Below are positions 1 through 9,779 of a DNA stretch of 64,000 bases, piece by piece. The notes below the pieces were generated by a model. It had not been told where the DNA came from and did not search any database. It worked only from the letters and a program-made list of their open reading frames with translations. Both the position numbers and the translations under genes were made by a program. Source of the DNA: Cannabis sativa (lineage: Eukaryota; Streptophyta; Magnoliopsida; Rosales; Cannabaceae); NCBI RefSeq assembly GCF_029168945.1, contig NC_083603.1, positions 50,354,406 through 50,418,405 of the forward strand, given 5' to 3'. Every line of letters starts with the position of its first letter. Within the stretch, counting starts at the first letter, position 1.

Positions 1-238
1 GAAAGGTGCCACATAGGATGATATCTGGATGGCTCTTCAATTGCCCTTTCCAGATTACCCCAAATATGGTCTGACTTTATTATGTTTATAAATTGGTGTT
101 TGAATCCGAAACTGTGACCCGACTCTATTGTGGGCTGACCCACTAGCTTGATTGGGCCTAAGAATGGGTTTGTCTTGGTTAATATTAAGCTTCAAAAGTA
201 CTCGTGACACTTATTTGGAAACACGAATTACAATGTCA

Positions 239-630
239 TTTTTTTTGAATGAAAGAAGAAATTTCCATTAATAAGGCACAAAGCCAAAGTAGTCCAAGGG
301 CAATACAAACAAAAAATCAAATTTGAAGACACGGGGGAAGACCCGACCACCTAACTAGAGAAACATCGAAGGATAACACCAACTTTGCTAGTGAATGAGC
401 ACTAGCATTATTTATCCTCTTAAAATAATGTATTAAGATAAGAGAGAGATTTCCAAGCATGGAAAATATCAGAAAGCACAATAACAAATTTAGTAAATCG
501 GGTTTCATGACGCCAGTTAGAGACAATATGTAAAAAAGGGAATTCTGTTGTATCCCAGCAGGAGACAGAGTAGCAAGCCTTGTAACAAAGCTACAACATC
601 TACAACATGGGGCTCAAGCGCACCAACCAC
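239..630 (-). mobile_element. Truncated LINE 3' tail (remnant)
   Basis: Read on the minus strand, this stretch ends in a short poly(A) (the T-run at about 239-247). Just before it is a 3'-UTR-like sequence with words such as TTTGTGCCTTATTAATGGAA, a style common at the 3' ends of plant L1-type LINEs. No reverse transcriptase coding remains. The same decayed sequence seems to resume after the MITE, at about 1215-1320. The call rests on the tail and style only, so the family is uncertain. Confidence 0.35.
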
Positions 631-1214
631 TAGGGTTGAACATTGGTCGGTTTGGTCGAGTTCTTTCTATATAAAAATCTAAAATTCAGTTTTCGGTCTG
701 GATTGGTGCAATCCGAAAACTGACTAGTCAATCCAGAACCTATCTTAAAACCGACCGTTTTGAGCTTCAGTTTGGTCGGTTTAAACCGTCCAAAATGAAC
801 TTTTTTTTTCTTTAAAATATGATCCAATTTATTCTATAAGCACATTATTCTAATTCTACAACTATAACCATATAAATTAATTGTTCAAAAACTAATTGTC
901 TTATTCTTTTAACTTTAATATTAATAAAATAATAATATATTATTATTATATATTATGAGTAACTACAATATATAAAATAAATAAAACTTAATAAATTAAT
1001 ATATATATATATATAATAGTCGGTTTCAGTTTTTTCGGTCGATTTATTACTAAAAAAAATTAACCGTTCAATGGTGGTTTTAACCGTTAGCGGTTTTTTT
1101 GATTTTTGGTTCTACTGATTTTAGTTCCGACAATGTTTTTTATGTCGGTTTGAACGGTTTTTTTTTTTTTTTTTTTTTTTTTTTTCAATTTTCTAGATTT
1201 GATGCTCAACCCTA
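631..1214. mobile_element. hAT-type MITE with 8-bp target duplication
   Basis: The ends are inverted repeats: TAGGGTTGAACAT on the left and ATGCTCAACCCTA on the right (one mismatch over 13 bases when complemented). They are flanked by near-identical 8-bp direct repeats, CCAACCAC at 623-630 and CTAACCAC at 1215-1222. An 8-bp duplication and TAGGG-type ends fit non-autonomous hAT elements. The interior of about 584 bp is rich in the words GGTCGG and AACCG and holds a long T-run (about 1161-1185). It has no coding potential. The 65-codon open frame at its left end is an artefact of these repeats. Confidence 0.72.
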
Positions 1215-1479
1215 CTAACCACCCGAAGCACCACAGACAAAATTTACCCATCGCGATCGGATACTACAACTTTCAACCAGACTTTCCAAATTGTGAAACT
1301 TGTGCTTAACAATAGTTTTTTTTTTTTTTTTTGTTCCCTTGGTTTATTTAATAAAAATCAAATAATAATTTTTCCATATATTTTGGGGGGTGAATTTTAT
1401 TAAAAAGGAAAAAAAAAAAAACAAAGTCCATGCTCCTATTATTAATCACCGTTAACTAAATATATTGGCGCAAAGTTTG

Positions 1480-1717
1480 GCACCACGTTGGGACACCATT
1501 TTTTTAACACGTGCTCCTGTATTGACATGACTACATCATTACATATTACATTCACATCTACCCATTCCATACCATTTCATTCCCTATTTTCTTTTTCTTT
1601 ATCATCTCTTTTTCCCTTACCTTTTTCTATTTCCTTCTCGCGAATCTACAATCACCACCATCGACCCATTAACAACTTCTCCTAATTTTCCAAGAAAAAT
1701 TCACTTCCTGTTTTAAG
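1480..1717 (+). promoter_or_regulatory. Promoter-proximal region and 5'-UTR exon of the E2 gene
   Basis: A pyrimidine-rich leader (about 1575-1640) leads to a good donor site at 1717/1718 (TTTTAAG then GTACCC). The matching acceptor is at 2593/2594 (TTTTTTCTCAG then G), 29 bases before the E2 start codon. This implies a 5'-UTR intron of about 876 bp, common in plant ubiquitin-pathway genes. The transcription start and TATA box could not be fixed. The 65-codon open frame at 1488-1685 is leader sequence and is not called as a gene. Confidence 0.5.
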
Positions 1718-2622
1718 GTACCCACTTTTCCATTTCCCATTTGCTATTTTTGTGATTTTTCTCTTAGAAATATAGTGGAGAAAGAAAAACGATAATCTAC
1801 GTTCTTTGTCCTTTTGATTTCTAGTTTGGTGGGTTGGATTTAGATCTTAATAAGTTTACGTTGTTTGACATGCAATGTTTGAGTTTCTATGAATTGGTAA
1901 ACTGGAGGCTAAGATTCTGATGTTGGGTTTCTGTTTCTTTTTACTAACTTTGTTGATATTGGTTTTGTTTTGGTTGCTGGACAAGTGGTGTAGAATCAAA
2001 TATGAAAAGATTGGGATTTTACTGTATCTGGGTTTAAACTTGTTGATCTGAGCAGCTACCAGTCCTCAAAATTTCCTGTATTCATTTTCAGTAGGAGGCC
2101 AAAATGTGAATAACATTCTATGCAAATATGATTATAAATTAGCAAATTTGTCATCTTATTGTGCATTTTTGTGTTATGTTCAAATGTGCCTTTATCTTTT
2201 ATTGCCTTTCGGAATTTTTTTACATGATTTTGACGTTGTCAATTCAGAATATGTAGCTTCAAAACATTAGTGCCTCATGGTCATTTCTAGTGCATTATCT
2301 GTCCTTAGTTATCATGCACCTTCATAACAGCATAAAAGCCTTGTGGCTTGGTTTCAGCATTTCACTTATGTTCTTGAAGATGTTTGGTATGTGTTTGTTT
2401 GCACTTTGGACACTTTAGATATGCCTTGGTGTCCAACCATGAGTTATTAGTCTGTAAGTTTTCCTCTTAGTATTAGTTTGAAAATTCTATGAAGAGTTTA
2501 TTGACTTTGTATATCTGACTTCACATTTGGATATCTGCAAAGTCCATTTTTGACAAGAAGGAAATGATTTTCCTGACACTGTTTTTTTCTCAGGTTTTGG
2601 AATTAGTATTATTGGACTCAAA

Positions 2623-4791
2623 ATGTCTTCTCCAAGTAAAAGGAGAGAGATGGATGTCATGAAGCTGTAAGTGGCCCTTTGCTATTACCCCTTTATTGTT
2701 GAGTGAGGGATCTACATTATTTATGTTAATGCAAATTTATCTATGTTTTTAATTAATGGTTGAGTAAATGGACATATCACTAAGGTATTGAATTGTTTCT
2801 TGAGCACCCTTAGTGGTGATATGATGATGCTTTCTCTAGTTATTGCAATTTGACCCTCTGTGGAGCTTTTAGAAGGATTAGATTACGTTATCATTTTATA
2901 CATATCCTTTGATAAATTTTGAATGATTATGTTTCTTTGCATATTGGTGTGATGGGGATTCACTTTTTGTATAAATACATTTATGTATGTATATGCATTT
3001 GTAAAAGTATCTGTAGTTTTTGCGTTTCTAGTAGTACTTTTGTTTCAATAATCTTTGTATTTTACTTCCCTGTAAATGTTTTGCCAGACATTCTTTACTT
3101 ATGCTAATCTAGTGGCAACTGCTATTTCAATTATTGAATCTGATGTTATTCGTATATTGTTATTCATGGAATTATTGTCGAATGTCAATGCTTTTCAGGA
3201 TGATGAGTGATTACACTGTTGAGACAATAAATGATGGCCTCAACGAGTTCAATGTGGAATTCCATGGTCCAAAAGATAGTAATGCTTATATTCTTCTCAC
3301 TCTCTTACATTCTAGTTAATTAAGTTTACTCAGACAAGTTGTATTAGAGCAAATTGAAGTAGGAATGAGTTTACTCAGATAACTAGGTATGCTTATTACA
3401 TTTTCACTTCACTGCTTTGGTTTACTGCACATCTGAATTATCTTATTAAATTATGGTGGTTACAGGCCTTTACGAAGGTGGATTCTGGAAGATACGTGTT
3501 GAGCTTCCTGATGCTTATCCTTACAAATCTCCTTCTATTGGGTTTGTTAACAAGATTTTCCACCCAAATGTGGATGAGCTGTAAGCATCCCACAATTCAA
3601 CGACAGCTTATTTTCATGTCTAGTTGAAATAAAGTTGGAATGCTAATGATCATTAAATGCTATGAAAATCTTTCAAAGCATGCAACAATAGCAGTATAAA
3701 TTATAATAACTGCATTTATTTAACTACCTGGAAGATGGTTTAGATGTTCACTTATTTTGAATCTTTTGTCTATTGAACTGACTGCTGCCGCCTACCAATA
3801 ATTGCAGATCTGGTTCTGTCTGCTTAGATGTCATTAACCAGTCATGGAGTCCAATGTTCGGTACTTGCCATTCTGTCTTAGTGAATTTTAGAATATGGAG
3901 GCACAAGTTCTTTAATTTTATCCTGCGAATCTTTCAGAACAAGTTCTTTAATTTTATCTTTTATCATTTTCTCATTTTTTGGATTGACATGGGTTCTTGT
4001 TTTTTTTTTCCCATCACAGATCTTCTTAATGTTTTTGAAGTCTTCCTTCCACAACTCTTGCTTTATCCGAATCCTTCAGACCCGCTCAACGGTGATGCTG
4101 CATCATTGATGATGAAGGATCGGAAGCTATATGACCAGAAAGTAAAAGGTGAAAATTTAACGTGTAATTAGCCCACCCTTTATTTTTGGTACTCTTGAAA
4201 CATGGTATCAAACAATCTATCCCATATTTTAAATTCTTCAATCTGATCATAACAATGGCATTGGTGCTTTGGAGATGGATTCTGTTTGTGAAAGTTGTTG
4301 TCGAGACCCAGAGAAGACGGTCAAGCTAGTCATTAATATATTTTATTATTCATTAAAGAATCTCTGGTATTGAAAATAGAAAAAAAAAAATACCTCATGG
4401 TGATAATTATGGCTGTAAGATACTCTAGCTGTGAAACCATGTTACAGTTACTCATATAGAACTAGGTTTCTCAGTAGAAGTCTTGTTCAAATGTGGTACC
4501 AAGTCCAAGGCTGTGATAGCATGAATAAACTCATTGGTCTCTTAAAGACTGATTAGTTGTTGAAATTGTCTGATCACAGTAAGTTCCACCCGCCCTCTCT
4601 CTCTCTTGTGCATAATTTCATATGTTTATATATGATTCATTTGTGTTACAGAGTACTGCGAGCGATATGCGAAAAGGGAGCATATAGCCAACATGACACC
4701 TGAAGAGGAGAGTGATGAAGAGCACACCTCTGATGAAGAAAGTGATCCAAGTGATGATGATGATGATATTGCTGGGCATGCAGACCCTTAA
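2623..4791 (+). CDS. UBC5: Ubiquitin-conjugating enzyme E2, UBC4/5/6 (UBE2H) type
   Basis: This E2 accepts ubiquitin from E1 as a thioester and passes it to substrates with an E3, in cytosol and nucleus. Six coding exons: 2623-2666, 3199-3278, 3466-3580, 3808-3860, 4020-4148 and 4652-4791. All introns have GT-AG borders and the phases join into 186 codons. The protein starts [15 protein letters not shown]. It contains the UBC fold with the HPN motif (residues 74-76), catalytic Cys85 in [11 protein letters not shown], and [12 protein letters not shown]. The tail (about 158-186) is strongly acidic ([14 protein letters not shown], then an Asp run), which marks the plant UBC4/5/6 and animal UBE2H group. 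Length and motifs match the family and no defect was seen, so it is probably functional. The start is the first ATG after the UTR intron and matches the conserved N-terminus. The symbol is by family resemblance: UBC4, UBC5 and UBC6 cannot be told apart here. Confidence 0.93.
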
Positions 4792-5290
4792 CTTACATAA
4801 AGGGGTAATATCTTTGTTCAAGCCCTCCATTTACAGAAGCAGCAGCATCACAAATACACATTACATGTCTACTATTTAGTTGCTATACTATTTGTAGACT
4901 AAATTTGATTTCCTTGTAAAAAAAAATCAGTAACTGTGTTAGAGGCTAATAATGCCTTAATATTTCAAATGTTGTAACAGACACAATGGGAAATAGAGGG
5001 ATAGAAAGGAACCGCTGAATATTTGTCATTGCCTTTCATATTCTGTTAGATTTCTTATTCTTTTGCTTAGCTTAATCATATATTTTATGTTTCTCTTCAA
5101 GTGAACCCACCTGTTTTTGGACAGAGACATTGATCTCAAGGAACTTTTCTAACATTTACAAGAGTTTTTTTATCTTGGAAAACATTGAGCTAAATGTCAT
5201 TAAACTTTTGATTTGTAAAAAATTCTGAACTTGAATATGTGAGAATGAATTTCAAGTCAATAGTTGTGTTGTCCTAAAGCAAAGTTAGAC
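4792..5290 (+). other. 3' UTR and intergenic DNA after the E2 gene
   Basis: The 3' UTR probably runs to about 4950-5000. The words AATAATG and TTGTAA near 4945-4975 could serve in polyadenylation, but no perfect AATAAA was placed. The rest holds nothing recognisable up to the retrotransposon leader near 5290. Confidence 0.4.
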
Positions 5291-5394
5291 CTTAAGTCAA
5301 GATAAGTTCAGGGATGGTTTGTCTGGATGGTGTAGTGTGAGAAGCCTATTACTTTCAAGGCATTGATACGAATAATGGTTTGGGTGGAATCCTA

Positions 5395-5499
5395 GACAAC
5401 GTGCTCGAAATGGAAAGTTCCCCATGGAGGACAACTTGCTCCAAATGGAAAGTTCCTCGTTGAGGACAACATGCTCCAGGCGGAAAGTTCTTCTCGAAG
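5395..5499. repeat. Three tandem 35-bp repeats in a gypsy leader
   Basis: Units at 5395-5429, 5430-5464 and 5465-5499 begin GACAACGTGCTC, GACAACTTGCTC and GACAACATGCTC, and each contains GGAAAGTTC. The period of 35 is not a multiple of three, so a protein repeat is unlikely. The two overlapping open frames here (5297-5548 on minus, 5424-5609 on plus) are by-products. The repeats lie just left of the LTR at 5611, in the position of a 5' leader of a minus-strand element. Confidence 0.8.
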
Positions 5500-5610
5500 G
5501 CAACGACGAATGTCTGACACAATATAATGATTTGTTCCTTCTATTCAATTGTCAGATGTTTTTCATGAAAAATGAGGATAAACGTAGGATCATGATTCCA
5601 CTACTCTGAT

Positions 5611-7828
5611 TGTAACGTCTTACTAGTTTAGGTGCGCTACAATATTTTTCTTAATTGTTGTGTACACCTTTGCTAATAAAAGAGTTTATTGAAAAATGTG
5701 ATTAATTTAAACTTTTAAATAAACTATAATTTTGGGATCTTGTTAAAAGTTTACAACTACTTTCAAAATTTATTTATACAAAAGCTGTCACTCAGCGACC
5801 AACAAAAAGTGGAACACTTTAAGTCTAACTGTCTTGATATGTACAATCTTCATACAGCTCTAAACTCATTCTAATTCAGTTTTTGTCTTTACTTGCACAT
5901 ATACGTAATAACTGTGAGTCGATAGACTCAGTAAAAAAAGCATAAACATAAACAACATATAACCAGATTGTAACCAGATGCCCATACACCTAATCACAAT
6001 CCTATCGAGCATTCAACGCGTACTAGGTTTGGAAGGTTTGTATGATAAAGCCTAGCATATATATGTTGATATCTCAGTACAACTCTATGTACACTTCACC
6101 AATATCTTGATATGCTAATCTAATGGCTACTAGTTTGCCTAAAATATATATGTTGGTATCTCGGTGTAATTCTATGCACACCTCACTGATACCCTGATAT
6201 ATTATTCTAACGAAAACTAACATGCACACTAAACGTGTACCCATACACCTAATCACAACCCTATCTCGCATTCAACACGTACTAGGTCTAGAAGGTTTGT
6301 ATGATAAAGCCTAGCATATATCTATTCATATCTCAGTACAACTCTATGTACACTTCACCAATATCTTGATATGCTAATCTAATGGCTACTGGTTTACCTA
6401 AAATATATTTGTTGGCATCTCAGTACAACTCTATGCACACCTCACTGATACCCTGATATGTTATTCTAACGGAAACTGACATGCACAATAAACATGTACT
6501 CATATATACAATTATTATACTAATCTTACCTTGATTTAAAATGTAAGAATATCGGTAACGTTGAGTGGAAACTGCTGCTCGACGATTTAAGGTCCTAAGT
6601 CATAATTTGCGTAAAACTGGTAAGTGACCTGCTAAATCACTTTTCGGGAATGTAGACTTAAAACTAAAAATTTTCCTATCGATAAATATCGTGGCAATAC
6701 CTTAAATATCAAGAAAACACATAAAAATAATACTTCGGAAAAAATACTCCAAAAAATAGTAGGTCGTTTATAAAAAATGGCCAGACCGTTTTTTTGAGTC
6801 TCTACCTACTAAAAACGGTAGACTGTTTCTAGAAAAAAGGTATGCCATTTTCTACTGCAGATTTTCATAAAATGTCATTTTTATTTTAAATCCACCCCAA
6901 AACTTCTACAAAGCTCCAGAATACCTATTTGAGACAAAAGGAACAAATACCAACAAAAATAAACACCATCAAGGCCCAAAATTTAAATCTACCATTAAAG
7001 GACCAAGTTTGAGCTTGAAAGCTCAAACCTTGTCCAAGCTCAACAACAACCATTAAAACTCACTTAAAAAAGCATAAATAACTTAGAAATAGCATCAGAA
7101 ACAAACCCTAAATGTCCTAAGATCATGCAAAAACCAAATACCCAAAAATACATCAAAACCCATTTTTTTTTGAAAATTTCAAAAGGAAAAGAAAGATAAA
7201 GCTTACCCTAGAACAATACTTGAATCCCTGCTTCTAATCCTCTGATTTTAAGGTCAAAATTACAGAGATCACTTACTTCTCCTTGGTTCTTGTTTGAGCC
7301 GAAGCTAAAGGGAGAGAGATGGGTATAACTTGTGATTTTTTTCCTATTTTGGATAAATCTTATCAACATAAGTTGTTTTATTCAGATTAAAATATTAATC
7401 CTCATCTTCCAAATAATTTACTAAAACCAATAACATATCTTATGGTAAAAGGATCATTTCGCTCTTAACTTATCACTTAAGGATAAAATGGTCCAAAATC
7501 ATAATCTTGTATAATCTTGACATGCTAAATGTCTAACTATCTTGCCTTGCTAGTTTTAAAATACCCAACTGTATCCAAGTGACTCAAAGTGGCCAAATTA
7601 TAGCATTTTACTGTTACCAAGCATAAAGTATGAAAAACGTAAAATTTCATATATAACATACATAATACATCTAGAATTCAAAAGTATCACCATAATTGTA
7701 AAAGTAATAATTTAAAGCTTATTTCTAACGGTAAGCCTTAATTATCTACTAAGAGCACATAATCATAATTAATAATTAAATCCTTAATTATCTACTAATT
7801 CCCATAATATAACTATGCTGTCATTACA
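5611..7828 (-). mobile_element. Old Tekay-like gypsy LTR (element E)
   Basis: The left edge (TGTAACGTC, later TTTAGGTGCGCTAC) matches the start of the LTRs of element A at 14372 and 21597 (TGTAACGCC, then TTAGGCACGCTAC). It is preceded by CTCTGAT, a remnant of the primer-binding site seen in full at 21579-21593. The order of internal blocks also parallels A: tandem subrepeats in the left third, then a purine-rich GGGAGAGAGAT block near 7310. The right edge (ATTACA at 7828) is a guess, because no second LTR or target duplication was found. No coding sequence is present. It is much more diverged than A or B. Confidence 0.55.
5981..6500. repeat. Nested tandem duplication, about 259-bp unit
   Basis: Two units begin CCCATACACCTAATCACAA at 5981 and 6240, a spacing of 259 bp. 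Inside each unit a shorter block of about 88 bp is itself repeated: ATATCTCAGTACAACTCTATG, then a diverged form ATATCTCGGTGTAATTCTATG. This gives a two-level repeat. It lies in the LTR of element E, where related LTRs carry their own subrepeats. The 65-codon minus-strand open frame at 6074-6271 is repeat sequence, not a gene. Confidence 0.8.
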
Positions 7829-8420
7829 CTGACATTCTCTTTCCCTCGGTGTCAGGTGGTAGGTACAGACCGTATCAAAAAGAAAAGTGACAAAACTCCA
7901 AACTTGGTATGTTGAAACTATGTCAGGTGACATGTCGCTTGAGGCTACAATTTCAAAAAAAACTCTTCCACAACATGGGAAAGGTTGGGCTTGTTTCTAA
8001 CTTCATTCTCCAACATTTATGACCACATTTACACCTATTTAAGGGCTTGCAACAACCATGGTATTTTGGAAGTTTGAATATTAAAATTGTGGTTTACGTA
8101 CACTATAAATAAAGACCTATGGATTTATTTTTTGAGACATCGGTTTCTATTAGAAGAGGACATTACTAGAAACTCTATTGTGCTTGATAAATCTAAAGAT
8201 CTATTTCGATCCTTTTTTTTTTGCTTGTGGTAGGAGAAAATAAGATCTGTCCTCACTAGATCTCTCCGATTCGCTAGAGTTTGCACATTAGGATCCGTAG
8301 CTACTAGATTAGTTTTTTCAATGGGATTGCCCCTCCTTATGGTTACAACAATTTTCGTGTGTTCTAAAGAGATTCAAAACAACGACCGTGTTTTTGATCT
8401 CTCAATGAAAGCACCAAAAT
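7829..8420. other. Unassigned sequence
   Basis: No gene, RNA or clear element end was recognised. A pyrimidine tract follows the putative LTR end at 7828, and a T-run lies at about 8210-8222. Codon-like structure is absent in all frames. Confidence 0.3.
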
Positions 8421-9034
8421 ATTGATTTCACTTTTAGCAAACGACATTGAGTCTTTAAAGCGATTAAAATAATAGAATTTGAATAATGATTAAGCAAATT
8501 AAGAATACAAATTTGTTCTTTCAAAAAAAAAAAAAAAAGAATACAAATTTTTTAAAGAGGTTCGGCCCCGTGATGGTAGTAATAGCCTACTCCCTTTTTA
8601 CTTGTATTACTCATGAGAAAAGAAGCAAGACGTTATTGATCTCTCTCGAAAACTTACAAAGATTTTAGCAGCATAAGTGCTCTTCTAAAGAATAAGATTT
8701 TAGATCCCTGAATAGTAAAATGACTCCACTATTTATATGAAATAATTACATTCATTAGGTTTTATAAAAGAAATAAATAATAAAAAGGAAAACTAATTAC
8801 TTTCCTAAATTACATCATTTATGTGTGGAAATCCCATGAAAATAGGGATTTAATTGACTAATAAAGGAGGAAAGTACTTAAGGCTTTCTTTCGCATTTAC
8901 TCTGGGTGGCATACGCGAAGTGGCCGTAAAATCGACGCTAGTCAGATGGTGTCGTTTGCTCTGTGTGACACCTTTACCTTATTATTCAAATAGATTGTAT
9001 CTGATGAGTAATTCAATCTGGGTGGCATACTAAG
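8421..9034. repeat. Dispersed repeat F, left part (split by the copia element)
   Basis: This region is a diverged copy of 39451-40030. Shared landmarks are CTTTTAGC(A/C)AACGAC, GTTCG(G/A)CCC, AATAAAAAGGAAAA and the TTTGGGCAAC/TCTGGGTGGC block. Its continuation appears at 35893-36020 (ATCGTCTAGACC, then GTGTCAC and CCATGTCACC), which matches 40030-40110. The copia element therefore appears to have landed inside F. F behaves like an LTR or solo LTR, possibly of a Tat-type element, but no coding region ties it to one at this copy. Confidence 0.55.
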
Positions 9035-9779
9035 TGATGATTTGAGAATAAATTTGTATTGGTTTTGTTTAAAATAGGTGGATATGTGGTTAATGGTTTG
9101 TTGTGGTAATGTAGTGAAGTAGGGAAGTTGATGAGTAGTTGTTGATTTAGTATATGAAATTAGTTTGGCTTAGAAGAGAGAGTTGTATGTAAAGTAGTAA
9201 GCTCTTATTGATAGTTTGGAAATTTGATTTTTTGGTGTTGGTTACAATTTGGAACCCTTGATGGGATAATTATAGTTGCTCATCCCCAGGGCTGGCCTTG
9301 AGGTGAGACGAAGGCGGCGGCCGCCTTAGGCCCCCCACCGCTCAGGGCCCTCATTTCGAAAAAAAATTAAAATATAGTTAGTAATAAAATAAATAATAAT
9401 ACTTTTAATGCTAAATATGTGTTGCAGCCTAGTGGTAATTTGATTAGTTTAACAACTAAGAGGTTGAGAATTCAAATCCCAACAATCTCACTTTTTCACT
9501 GGGCCCCAATTTTTACTTTTGCCTAAGGCCCAAATTAACATAGGCCTGACCCTGCTCACCCCTTACACTTTATGGTTAGAATTATTTTTTCTAGTTCTTT
9601 CTTTTACTAGAAGGAATTATATCCAAACAAATCTAAATATTTCTAGAGTTCAACATTACTAGTATACTCTAGACTTAATCTAATCTAGAAATCTCTTAAA
9701 ATCTTAGATAAATTTTTTTCTATAAGTGTATAGAAATTTCTAGACTATATTGTGTAGAAATGTGTAGCAAATTCTAATA
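9035..9779 (-). mobile_element. Copia 3' LTR
   Basis: Homologous to 33283-33751: both begin TGAT, then TTTGAGAAT, and end near GTAGCAAATTCTAATA. Immediately inside, on the minus strand, CCAAAGAGGAG forms a polypurine tract, so this is the 3' LTR of a minus-strand element whose 5' LTR is about 24 kb away. The extra length relative to the partner is a hAT insertion at 9287-9554. The 5-bp target duplication could not be verified. Confidence 0.8.
9287..9554. mobile_element. hAT-type non-autonomous element inside the copia LTR
   Basis: The 268-bp insert starts CAGGGCTGGCC and ends GGCCTGACCCTG (imperfect inverted ends). It is flanked by CTCATCCC (9279-9286) and CTCACCCC (9555-9562), an 8-bp duplication with one difference. 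The homologous LTR at 33283 reads straight through (TTGCTCACCCCTTA), which proves the insertion and its limits. The left end is GC-rich (GGCGGCGGCCGCC). No ORF. Confidence 0.85.

Noticed and set aside
5395..5499. CRISPR-like array
   Set aside because: Direct head-to-tail 35-bp repeats without spacers in a plant retrotransposon leader.
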